Position numbers and translations under genes: made by a program
Part shown: in pieces, positions 49,136 through 56,594 of the stretch
Numbering within the stretch: position 1 is the first letter of the stretch
Layout: the number at the start of each line of letters is the position of its first letter
The notes under the pieces: generated by a model
What the model was told of the DNA's origin: nothing
Seen by the model: only the letters and a program-made list of their open reading frames with translations
Databases searched by the model: none
Assembly: GCA_900550475.1 (NCBI GenBank)
Contig: URSA01000012.1
Location: forward strand, 14,208 to 78,207
DNA length: 64,000 nucleotides
Origin: an uncultured Lachnospiraceae bacterium
GTDB taxonomy: Bacteria > Bacillota > Clostridia > Lachnospirales > Lachnospiraceae
Reading direction: 5' to 3'

Positions 49136-50212
49136 TCATTCCTTTTTCTTTCGTTTGATTCCAAGCACACACCAGCGCAGTACCGGTATTCCGGAAATAA
49201 CGGCGTTAAGCAGATATCCGCCTCCAAAGGCGGCAAGCCCGGTGAGCAGATAGGACGGAAACGCAGTCAGTGCAGTGTGGCGGTGCAACAGATAGGCGCA
49301 TGCCGCCAGCGGCACATAATGAAATACATACAGTCCGAAATTCCGCTCAGACAGCCAGTCGGACAACGGGGAAGAAAAATCGCCCCATCTTTTTGCAAAC
49401 GCCAGAACGGCAAGCACCGCAGCCCACCCATACAATACGGAAAACGGACTGTTCACCACCGGTTCCACCGCATAGTTTTGTCCGAAGTAATGCCATGTAT
49501 AGGCGGCGCCCAGTACCAAGGCGGCTGCCGTCAGCACAAGCCAGCAGCGCGAAAGTCTCTCCATGACCGCGTCATTTGCAAACACAAAGTACCCCAGAAG
49601 AAAGCAAAGACCGTAAATACCGAAACGATACACCGCGATCACAGGTGTATTCAGGATCTGCGCCGCACCGTAGACCGGTATCACAAGCAAAATCAAAACC
49701 CGGACATTCGCCTTTTCGCAGAATCCGTACAGCTTTCCTTTTTCCACCTTGCGGATCAGGGCAAGCACCATGGAAAACAGCCACAAAAGCTGAATGTACC
49801 ACAGCACGCCCGTACCGGAAACCACCATGATCGGATACAGAATGAAAACAGGCATCTGCTCCGGCATTTTGGAAAAGGCATCGGAAATCGCCATGTTGAA
49901 ATATCCCAGTATCCACTGGAACACAAACAGCCCGATTGTGGACGGAACCAGCAATTTCCGGGTTCTGGAACTCACAAACTCCTTCACCGTGTGTCTGTCC
50001 AGATAAAATCGGGAGCACATCCCCGACACCACAAATAAAATTACCATAAACCACGGATACAACAGGTATTGCAGGCAATCCTGATACTGCGGTGTGCAAA
50101 ACGGGCCGATTACCCCGTCCGTCGCCACCCCGTTATACATGTAGATCACATGGTAAAGCACCACCAGCAGCACTGTGGCGCAACGCACTTTGTCTATATA
50201 GTATTTTCTCAT
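49136..50212 (-). CDS. Acyltransferase family 3 membrane protein
   Basis: A 358-residue protein with about ten membrane helices and the acyltransferase-3 start KYYIDKVRCATVLLVVLYHV, whose Arg and His are the conserved catalytic/binding residues. Such enzymes acetylate or acylate extracytoplasmic glycans and antibiotics. It is 12 bp upstream of the XRE/AbrB regulator; no glycan cluster is near. The substrate is unknown. Confidence 0.85.
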   Translation of the reverse strand: MRKYYIDKVRCATVLLVVLYHVIYMYNGVATDGVIGPFCTPQYQDCLQYLLYPWFMVILFVVSGMCSRFYLDRHTVKEFVSSRTRKLLVPSTIGLFVFQWILGYFNMAISDAFSKMPEQMPVFILYPIMVVSGTGVLWYIQLLWLFSMVLALIRKVEKGKLYGFCEKANVRVLILLVIPVYGAAQILNTPVIAVYRFGIYGLCFLLGYFVFANDAVMERLSRCWLVLTAAALVLGAAYTWHYFGQNYAVEPVVNSPFSVLYGWAAVLAVLAFAKRWGDFSSPLSDWLSERNFGLYVFHYVPLAACAYLLHRHTALTAFPSYLLTGLAAFGGGYLLNAVISGIPVLRWCVLGIKRKKKE

Positions 50213-50331
50213 ACATTTCCCACCTTTGCAATGAATTTTAACTTATTGTATCAGGTGGAAGCTGCATTTTCTACCAACCGAATTTAACGTAAAACAGCAA
50301 ATTATGTTAAAAATCGTTGCACGATACAACG

Positions 50332-51930
50332 TTACAGGTTCTCAAACACTTCGGTGCCCTTTTTCCTGAGCCAGCTATACAGCGCACCACAGAGCAGTGC
50401 CGTCAGGATTGCGGCAATCGCCAGATACAGGACGGGCCCGATCCTGTAACCGCACACCAGATAAACCACTCCCAGAACAGCCGTATAACCCCACCCTCCA
50501 AACAGGGCGATTGTAACGCACATGCTCTGTTTAATGGGTGCAATCTCATTTGTCCATGTCAGGTTGGGCATCTTGAGCCCCAGATACAGACCAAACAACG
50601 CCGAAAACACCGTGTAGAGCAACGGCAGCAAAATCAACAGAATGACTAAAAGAGGCTCAGCCTGCAGGATAATCGTCATGCATACCGCGCAGAACAGCAC
50701 CGGAATTCCGGTCATCAAAATCTGCACGGACAGCTTGGCGCACAGAGCCTCCCACGCATCTGCCGGCAGGGACTGCACGATCCAAAGATTTTTTCCTTCC
50801 AGAGAGACGGAGGGCGCCGCCATATCATTCATGGATGCCGCCATACACAGCACGGCGCAGAGCAAAACCGCCGTGCAGCCCGATTCCGCGCCAAAGACCT
50901 GATCCAGTGTGGAAACCAATGTATTTCCTTTAATAAGCAGCACAATGCCGCAGATGAAAATAATCAGCGTTCCGAGCCCACAATTCAACATATAGTTGGG
51001 GCTGGAGGTGAATCTTTTCCATTCCTTGAACAACAGCGCGCCGAACACGCTCTTTGCCTTGGCGGTCTTTTCCCTGTATACCGCCCTCTCCGTTTTGCCT
51101 GTGGCAGTCACGATGCCGATAAAGCTGCGGGACAGTACGATCCAGACAGCAGCAAACAGAATGGCAACCACCGCCGTCCATACGAGCAGGGCAAAAATGC
51201 TTCCCGTCCCCACCTGACCGAACAGATACACCGGATATGCCGCTCCCTTGATCTTTTCCCCGTAAGCAGCCGCGTCTGAAATGAGCTCCCCGATCAGAGT
51301 CTGCGCCTTGAAATACAGGAAATAATAGGCTCCGATAAAGAGCAGGGAAAGCAACACCGTCACAAAGCTCTTGTTTTTCAGTTTCAGGCTTGCCTTCGCC
51401 ACCACCCATCCGAGCAGACAGGACAGAATCAGCACGATCACGGAAATAAGCGCTACAAGCAGCACGGAACCGATCACGGAAAGAGCTGTCACGGGTGTCA
51501 CGACCCAGTAGACGATCACCGCCGGCACAATCACCACCGCCGCGTACATCAGACCCATCAGATACACGCTTAACAGGCGGGATACCAGAAGGTAGCGCAC
51601 CGGAATCGGCAGGGACAGCATCAGATCATTGTCCTTGGACAGATACAGCCCCGAAAAGGTGTTAAACACACTGCCAAAGGATCCCAGTGCAATGGCAATC
51701 AGCCCCATCAGCGCAAAATACAGCCACCCCATGCCCACATCCGAAAACGGCTTGCAGATAGCAATGGCCAGGTAGGTGAATATCCCCCCAAGAATCCCCA
51801 CCATAATAAACACGTACATAACAATGAACATGATCGTAGAAGCCTTGGAGCGCTTCCGGTTTTTCTTTGCATCATACAGATAGCTTTGGAAGATTTCCGC
51901 CATCTGTTTTTTAAGCAGCGTCTTCAGCAT
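50332..51930 (-). CDS. ABC-2 type transporter permease
   Basis: A 532-residue protein with about twelve hydrophobic helices and a basic N-terminus (KKQMAEIFQSYLYDAKKNRK). It overlaps the ATPase gene by 7 bp, so they make one exporter. The N-terminal part KDNDLMLSLPIPVRYLLVSR is typical of a Firmicutes exporter permease family. Substrate not predictable; related systems export peptides or act in antibiotic resistance. Confidence 0.82.
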   Translation of the reverse strand: MLKTLLKKQMAEIFQSYLYDAKKNRKRSKASTIMFIVMYVFIMVGILGGIFTYLAIAICKPFSDVGMGWLYFALMGLIAIALGSFGSVFNTFSGLYLSKDNDLMLSLPIPVRYLLVSRLLSVYLMGLMYAAVVIVPAVIVYWVVTPVTALSVIGSVLLVALISVIVLILSCLLGWVVAKASLKLKNKSFVTVLLSLLFIGAYYFLYFKAQTLIGELISDAAAYGEKIKGAAYPVYLFGQVGTGSIFALLVWTAVVAILFAAVWIVLSRSFIGIVTATGKTERAVYREKTAKAKSVFGALLFKEWKRFTSSPNYMLNCGLGTLIIFICGIVLLIKGNTLVSTLDQVFGAESGCTAVLLCAVLCMAASMNDMAAPSVSLEGKNLWIVQSLPADAWEALCAKLSVQILMTGIPVLFCAVCMTIILQAEPLLVILLILLPLLYTVFSALFGLYLGLKMPNLTWTNEIAPIKQSMCVTIALFGGWGYTAVLGVVYLVCGYRIGPVLYLAIAAILTALLCGALYSWLRKKGTEVFENL

Positions 51931-52637
51931 GACTTCTCCTCCAATTCCAGAAATACCTCCTCCAGACTGTCATCGCTCCTGACTTCCTCCATGGTACCAG
52001 AGCGGATCAACCTGCCGCCTTTGATGATGGCAATCTTATCACAGAGCTTTTCCGCCACCTCAAGCACATGGGTGGAGAAGAAAATTGCGCCGCCCTGATC
52101 GCAGACCTCGCGCATCATTCCCTTTAAGAGATGCGCTGCCTTGGGATCCAGCCCCACAAACGGCTCGTCCATAATGATGAGCTTTGGTTCGTGGATCCAT
52201 GCGGAAATAATGGCAAGCTTCTGCTTCATGCCGTGGGAGTAAGCCGCGATGGGCTGAGCCAGATCCGCAGTCAGTTCAAACAGCTCTGCATACTTGTGGA
52301 TCCTCTCCTTTCTGTCCACCGCGCCGACGCCGAAAATATCCGCAATGAAATTCAGGTATTGGATGCCGCTCATAAACTCATACAGATCCGGGTTGTCCGG
52401 TATGTACGCAATCTGCTTTTTGCACGCCAGCGAATTTTCCTTAACGGAGATTCCACCTATGGTGATTTCTCCCTCGTCAAACTGTTGAATCCCAACCACG
52501 GATTTCAATGTGGTTGTCTTTCCCGCACCGTTATGCCCGATGAATCCGTAGATTTCGCCCGGTGCAATATGGAGATTCAGGTCATCCACCGCCTTCTTCT
52601 CTCCGTATGTCTTTGTCAAATGCTCAATGTTCAGCAT
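51924..52637 (-). CDS. ABC-2 type transporter ATP-binding protein
   Basis: A 237-residue ATPase with Walker A GHNGAGKTTT, signature SHGMKQKLAI, Walker B LIIMDEPFVGLD and the switch His in FFSTHVLEVAE. The ATG at 52637 follows AGGAGG. Codons run in frame upstream through the repeat element to 52724, but that extension is made of repeat sequence and has no homology. Confidence 0.92.
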   Translation of the reverse strand: MLNIEHLTKTYGEKKAVDDLNLHIAPGEIYGFIGHNGAGKTTTLKSVVGIQQFDEGEITIGGISVKENSLACKKQIAYIPDNPDLYEFMSGIQYLNFIADIFGVGAVDRKERIHKYAELFELTADLAQPIAAYSHGMKQKLAIISAWIHEPKLIIMDEPFVGLDPKAAHLLKGMMREVCDQGGAIFFSTHVLEVAEKLCDKIAIIKGGRLIRSGTMEEVRSDDSLEEVFLELEEKSC

Positions 52638-52673
52638 TTTTTCATTCCTCCTCATAGTATACATGATAAAAAA

Positions 52674-52808
52674 GAATCCTGCAAAGCAGGATTCTCCGCC
52701 TGCGGCGGGTCGCTTTCGCGACATGATACCTCTCCGCCGCAGTGCGATTCTGCCCGGAGGGCTTTTGTATCATAGGAAAATTACAGAGTAATTTCCTATG
52801 ATACAAAA
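52674..52808. repeat. Structured interspersed repeat or RNA element upstream of the ABC exporter
   Basis: Read on the minus strand it contains: a 21/22-bp inverted repeat (52763-52784 with 52788-52808, TTTTGTATCATAGGAAA arms); a GCCC-TCC-GGGC hairpin; a CTGCGGCGG/CCGCCGCAG stem enclosing GTCGC-GAAA-GCGAC; and a perfect 9-bp stem GAATCCTGC-TTT-GCAGGATTC followed by TTTTTT (52674-52694). It ends 36 bp before the ABC ATPase start. It could be a leader with attenuator or a non-coding mobile repeat. Confidence 0.65.
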
Positions 52809-52868
52809 AACCGGACCCAAGAACGCTCCTGAACACCTCGGTGATCAGCGCTGCTTCTTTGAGTCCGG
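52805..52868 (-). terminator. Intrinsic terminator after the PAS/small-ORF transcript
   Basis: CCGGAC at 52863-52868 (minus strand) pairs with GTCCGG, with a further imperfect GCGCTGA...TCAGGAGCG inner stem, followed by TTTTTT. It closes the minus-strand unit at 52937-53432. Confidence 0.8.
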
Positions 52869-52936
52869 CAATTATCCGTTTGGTTACGCTATTATTCTAG
52901 TGAACCGACGCCGCTTTGTCAATCCTATTCTGTTTT

Positions 52937-53056
52937 TCAGACAGCATTTTCCTCCGACAGTATACTGTGAAGATATTGTCTTACCTCCGCCTCCGTGGGC
53001 ATCTGCATACAGCGCTGCGCCATCTTTTCGGCGTCTTCTATGGAGATTTCTGCCAA
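52937..53056 (-). CDS. Small protein, TTG start, downstream of the PAS gene
   Basis: A 39-residue frame (start AEISIEDAEKMAQRCMQMPT after the initiator, ending RQYLHSILSEENAV). It has an AGGGTGA Shine-Dalgarno 6-7 bp before the TTG at 53056 and coding-like codon use. It is predicted to be a pair of amphipathic helices. It lies 11 bp after the frame-restored end of the PAS gene, suggesting translational coupling. No family recognised. Confidence 0.5.
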   Translation of the reverse strand: MAEISIEDAEKMAQRCMQMPTEAEVRQYLHSILSEENAV

Positions 53057-53084
53057 CGCCGGTCACCCTATATATCGTACTGCT

Positions 53085-53432
53085 TCATGGTCTCCGATCC
53101 CGGAACTCATGCTTCTCATAATAGCCGATCAGTTCGCCGGTCTCATCCCGAAGTGCCACCATATACACATCCTTGTTCTGCTTCTCATTGTGGAATGTGT
53201 ATACCAGATTGTTGTCCCTAGACTTCTGAAACCACGCAATGACCTGCTCGATCTTCTCCACAGACTGCGGATTGTGGCAGGCAAGCAGACTTTTCCCCAC
53301 AAGTGCACTTCCGCCCCGCTTCTCATAGTTTGCAACCGCCGCCGGGTTCATGTAAAGAATCTCATGTTTCAGATTACAGATCACGACAGACGCTCTGTCC
53401 TGATCGATAATGCTTTTAAAGTAAGCCTGCAT
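53085..53432 (-). CDS. PAS domain protein, C-terminus probably frameshifted
   Basis: A 115-residue single PAS domain: QAYFKSIIDQDRASVVICNL, ILYMNPAAVANYEKRGGSAL, LLACHNPQSVEKIEQVIAWF, and VYMVALRDETGELIGYYEKH. The annotated frame ends FRDRRP, but one inserted G in the GG at 53094-53095 would give FRDRETMKQYDI and a stop at 53068-53070, which looks more natural and would place the end 11 bp from the next small gene. PAS proteins bind small ligands or cofactors; no output domain is present, so a partner is needed. Confidence 0.75.
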   Translation of the reverse strand: MQAYFKSIIDQDRASVVICNLKHEILYMNPAAVANYEKRGGSALVGKSLLACHNPQSVEKIEQVIAWFQKSRDNNLVYTFHNEKQNKDVYMVALRDETGELIGYYEKHEFRDRRP

Positions 53433-53433
53433 A

Positions 53434-53843
53434 TTGGGTCGTCCTTTCTATTTCAATATAAGCGCTTTATCTACCGCTTTTTTACTCCTCTTATCGCCGC
53501 GCTTTCCGGAGAAGCGGTTGCGGGATATCACGCTGACGGAAAATACTACCTGACCAAATCCAAGCGCGAAATAGAGTATTACCGGAAGCGGGCGGATGAA
53601 ATGCTTGCAAATGCATGCCCATTGATAGATATTTACCGCAGTAAACGAGAGAATGATCTGAACGCCTTTCTGCTTGCTGATACAGGCAAGCCGGGGAACC
53701 GCCGCAGCATTCTTTCCACTCTGCCGCTTTATACCATAAGCGATGCACTTTTGGAGCGCATCCTCACACGGAACGGCATCGAGGAAAAACAGAAGCTGTG
53801 CAGCGCAATAGAACATTTTATTCCACCCATAACGGAAGAATAA
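53434..53843 (+). pseudogene. Unrecognised coding remnant
   Basis: The plus-strand frame ending at 53843 has coding-like composition from about 53508 (YHADGKYYLTKSKREIEYYR, then KRADEMLANACPLIDIYRSK and LSTLPLYTISDALLERILTR). It has no start with a Shine-Dalgarno: the first ATG (53601) would give only 80 residues and cuts the apparently conserved part. I read it as the C-terminal end of a gene whose beginning was lost at the junction with the PAS gene. Family unknown. Confidence 0.4.
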
Positions 53844-53861
53844 CTCTCTCCCGCCGCACTG

Positions 53862-54851
53862 CTATACCACGAACATAGCGCCAAACAAGAGAATGCTTGC
53901 CGCCGCACAGAGTAAACCGGCTTTTCCCGCACGGTACTCCTGCTTCTCCGGATCCCATTTTTTGATGTTGCTGCTTTCCGCAAAATAGCCGGCTGTTGCG
54001 GCGCCTGTTCCCAACAGCATCACCATCGACAGCCTGATTGCCGGCACGGTATTGTTTTCAATTCCCCTTGTGAGGAACAGGTAACACACGATTCCTGCGC
54101 CCAAAAACAGTAATATGATATATACTGCTGTGACCGGCATACTTTTCCATGCCCTCTTTTTGTCTGCTTCACGGATATACAGCCTGTCAATCACTTTATA
54201 GTTGCTGATCAGAATGCATGCTATTATGTTGAACGCATAGGCAATAAGCAGGAAACCATTGAGGAATTCGCTGACCCTGCCGAGCTTTGGCTGAAAACAG
54301 TCAAACATGCAGAACAGAAAAACATATACCGTAGAAAAGGAACCGATCCAGATATCCAACTGCGTCAGATATTTTTTTACTTCCGGTATGTTATACTCCG
54401 TTTTACTGTCATATCCGGCAATCATGTCAAACGATTCTTTATCGATCGCATATGTAAAACAAATGTGTAAAAACATCTGGATCGGCACGCCTATGATAAA
54501 CATGCATATCAGCGTACCGACATGGAAAGTATGGTTTACTACGCAGAAAACAATATATGCCATAATGCAGAGGAGTGTGATCCCTATAAACAGCCAAGGC
54601 ATCTTACTGTTCTGATACGGTTCTTCCCTCACTTCGGCATCGTTCTGCTTCCTGCCCAGCAGCTCCTCCACTGTGATTCCAAATATTTCCGAAAGTCTGA
54701 TCAGATTCTCCGTGCTCGGCCTCGAAAGATTGGCTTCCCATTTTGTTACAGCCTGCCTGCTCACCTCCAGATATTCCGCAACCTTTTCTTGCGACATCCC
54801 TTTTTCAGTACGATATTTTGCAATATTTTCGCCTAAACTTTTTTGTTCCAT
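53862..54851 (-). CDS. XRE-family regulator with membrane domain
   Basis: A 329-residue protein with an N-terminal helix-turn-helix (NIAKYRTEKGMSQEKVAEYL and EVSRQAVTKWEANLSRPSTE), a linker (LLGRKQNDAEVREEPYQNSK), and about eight hydrophobic helices to the C-terminus. This HTH-plus-membrane layout is frequent in Firmicutes and may transmit membrane or envelope signals. A repeat-flanked promoter upstream suggests autoregulation. Confidence 0.85.
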   Translation of the reverse strand: MEQKSLGENIAKYRTEKGMSQEKVAEYLEVSRQAVTKWEANLSRPSTENLIRLSEIFGITVEELLGRKQNDAEVREEPYQNSKMPWLFIGITLLCIMAYIVFCVVNHTFHVGTLICMFIIGVPIQMFLHICFTYAIDKESFDMIAGYDSKTEYNIPEVKKYLTQLDIWIGSFSTVYVFLFCMFDCFQPKLGRVSEFLNGFLLIAYAFNIIACILISNYKVIDRLYIREADKKRAWKSMPVTAVYIILLFLGAGIVCYLFLTRGIENNTVPAIRLSMVMLLGTGAATAGYFAESSNIKKWDPEKQEYRAGKAGLLCAAASILLFGAMFVV

Positions 54852-54880
54852 ATCGTCACCTCCGCCGTTTTGATGGTATC

Positions 54881-54935
54881 AGTATACGGAAAAACTCGGT
54901 TGCATACCACCAACTATATGGCAACTATCGGTTGC
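54881..54935 (-). promoter_or_regulatory. Promoter with paired GCAACCGA repeats before the XRE membrane regulator
   Basis: A TATACT -10 (minus strand, 54881-54886) with a weak TGGTAT -35 17 bp away. Two direct copies of GCAACCGA (54896-54903 and 54928-54935) are 32 bp apart, about three helical turns. One copy is in the spacer. Confidence 0.4.
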
Positions 54936-54954
54936 CGGGGGTGGGAAAATAAGG

Positions 54955-55296
54955 TTACTTTTGAAAATAACATTCACTAAATGCAGGTCTCATATATTCT
55001 ATCTGCCCACGTGAGAGGCCGTATTTTTTTGCGAGTTTCTCCCAATTATCCCTGACAATTTCAAGTATTTCTTCTGCCATCTTTTCCGCAGCATCTTTTT
55101 GAATTCCAAAACGGCAGGATGTATGAATAGCTAATTCTATTGATATTTTATTGTCCTCGTCGTCCACAAGAAGCGATAGCTCATCCGCAAATAATCCAAA
55201 AATATTTTTTCCGGTTGAAAACCGGCGACCTAAAAATGGTTGCAGCTGCGGGTCAAGATTCTGAAAAATCATCATATACATATATGCTTTTTTCAT
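54955..55296 (-). pseudogene. HipA-family kinase remnant with internal deletion
   Basis: The 113-codon frame starts with HipA-like KKAYMYMMIFQNLDPQL and then jumps to what looks like the extreme C-terminal region of HipA (ADELSLLVDDEDNKISIELA, VRDNWEKLAKKYGLSRGQIE, then YMRPAF). The kinase core of several hundred residues is missing, so it cannot phosphorylate its target. It begins directly after the hipB stop, the normal hipBA order. I take it as an internally deleted toxin gene. Confidence 0.7.
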
Positions 55297-55626
55297 CTAT
55301 CGCCATTCACTCTTCCTCCTCGTTGCACGTTTCCTTGTCATAAGGTTAAGATCCTGCATCTGCCTCCCCATTTCGTCGTCCTTCGCCACAAGAAGCATAT
55401 CCTTGTCCATATCACCTAACGCATGCAAGACAGCAGCGTAAATCCCAATGGCAACAGCCGGACTGCCCGACTCAACCTTCCATAAAGATGCTCTGCTGAT
55501 CCCGGCGCGCTCCGCCACCAACTCTGCAGACAAATCTCGGCGTAATCTCGCTAATTTGATTTGCTCTCCCATTGTTTTCATTATTTCTTCTGTTGCAGGT
55601 AATATGTTATAAGCTGCTTTTCTCAT
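55297..55626 (-). CDS. hipB: HipB-like XRE antitoxin/regulator
   Basis: A 109-residue helix-turn-helix protein: IKLARLRRDLSAELVAERAG and ISRASLWKVESGSPAVAIGI, then LHALGDMDKDMLLVAKDDEM, typical of HipB partners of HipA. The start at 55626 has a GGAG site 9 bp upstream; an in-frame ATG five codons before it is possible. With hipA deleted, it may now only repress its own locus. Confidence 0.8.
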   Translation of the reverse strand: MRKAAYNILPATEEIMKTMGEQIKLARLRRDLSAELVAERAGISRASLWKVESGSPAVAIGIYAAVLHALGDMDKDMLLVAKDDEMGRQMQDLNLMTRKRATRRKSEWR

Positions 55627-55731
55627 TCTTACACACTCCATTGTTTTATGTTTACTATTATATATGTTTCCCCGCTTTTTTGTAAATAATAATAAACGTT
55701 ATTAGTGTAACAATATGTGATATTATGAATG

Positions 55732-55962
55732 TTAATCTGCTTCTTTATAATATACCTCGTTGACTGCCTTCTGCGTTTTGAAAGTTTTGCAGAGAAGATT
55801 TGATAAAGAATCAGAAATTATTTCGGAGTCATCCACGGTGAGATCAAGCCCTGCCACCAGTTCCGACGGATCCGATATGGAAATGGCAGAGGTGTCCGCA
55901 TCCATGTCCCCGATGACTTCTTCATACTGTGTTCCCTTTGTGTCGATGATGCGGTGCTGTTC
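55732..55962 (-). other. In-frame continuation after the TGA of the upstream gene
   Basis: Directly after the TGA at 55963-55965 the same frame stays open for 76 codons and has coding character: EQHRIIDTKGTQYEEVIGDM, SDPSELVAGLDLTVDDSEII and ending NEVYYKEAD. There is no start codon with a Shine-Dalgarno. It is probably the C-terminal part of the upstream gene, cut off by the TGA. Confidence 0.6.
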
Positions 55963-56580
55963 TCATCTGTCGTAAAAATATTGCCGCCATGCCGCTTCCT
56001 CTGTCATTTCGGTGCTCTCCGTACCAAAATCCTCCTGATACCTTCTGGCATATTCCAGATTCCGCTGCAACTCTATAAAGCGCCGCCGTTCCTCCTCGAC
56101 ATAGTCTGGTTGTGTTTCTTCCTCACGGACCTCCGGCTTGGGCATGGTGGTTTTTGTCAGAAATACATCATAGTCAAAATCCTCCTCTTCCTCCCTATGC
56201 CTTTTCTTTTCCGTTTTCGCCTTTTTCAAGTGTTCAAAATCGACGATGCCCTCTATCATCTCTCCGCGTTCAAACGGTTTGTCATAACGAAAGGTCTGTC
56301 TGGAAATGATTTGTGTAATGTCCAGTCCCACCTCCACCTGCACTTCACACCCCTGCACATCTGCCCATACATGGGTGTAATGCGTTCCGTCCGGTTCCTC
56401 CCAGACGACCATGGCGGGAAGTCCGCTGCAGATACTCTGGTACGCTTCCCTCGTATCATACCATCTTGTCGCCTTGTCAAAAATCACGCTGACCAGATTC
56501 AGAATATCTTCCATCAGAGTAATTTCATCCTGTGACGGCATATAATGGTCTATATTTTCCTTCACTTCTATCCGTACCAT
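55963..56580 (-). CDS. Hypothetical charged protein, possibly truncated by an in-frame TGA
   Basis: A 205-residue soluble protein, not recognised. The N-terminal half (residues 1-110) has folded-domain character, with WEEPDGTHYTHVWADVQGCE and VQVEVGLDITQIISRQTFRY; the C-terminal half is highly charged (KKAKTEKKRHREEEEDFDYD and EEERRRFIELQRNLEYARRY). The TGA stop is followed by 76 further coding-like codons in frame. It is 14 bp downstream of the duplicated-LRR gene on the same strand, so it probably belongs to that cluster. Confidence 0.6.
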   Translation of the reverse strand: MVRIEVKENIDHYMPSQDEITLMEDILNLVSVIFDKATRWYDTREAYQSICSGLPAMVVWEEPDGTHYTHVWADVQGCEVQVEVGLDITQIISRQTFRYDKPFERGEMIEGIVDFEHLKKAKTEKKRHREEEEDFDYDVFLTKTTMPKPEVREEETQPDYVEEERRRFIELQRNLEYARRYQEDFGTESTEMTEEAAWRQYFYDR

Positions 56581-56594
56581 AAAGTTTCCTCCTG

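Noticed and set aside
52637..52724. N-terminal extension of the ABC ATPase starting with the SRKRPAAGGESCFAGFFF reading
   Set aside because: These codons are the repeat element (its hairpins and T-run), and a strong AGGAGG precedes the ATG at 52637 where homology begins.
53448..53816. Minus-strand frame opposite the coding remnant
   Set aside because: The plus frame has the better codon pattern; the minus frame lacks a Shine-Dalgarno and any motif.
54955..55296. A new small toxin paired with the HipB-like regulator
   Set aside because: Both ends match the two ends of HipA, so an internal deletion explains it.
55963..55965. TGA as a selenocysteine codon
   Set aside because: No SECIS-like hairpin is evident right after the TGA, the local residues do not resemble a redox motif, and no selenoprotein genes are seen; a nonsense mutation is simpler.
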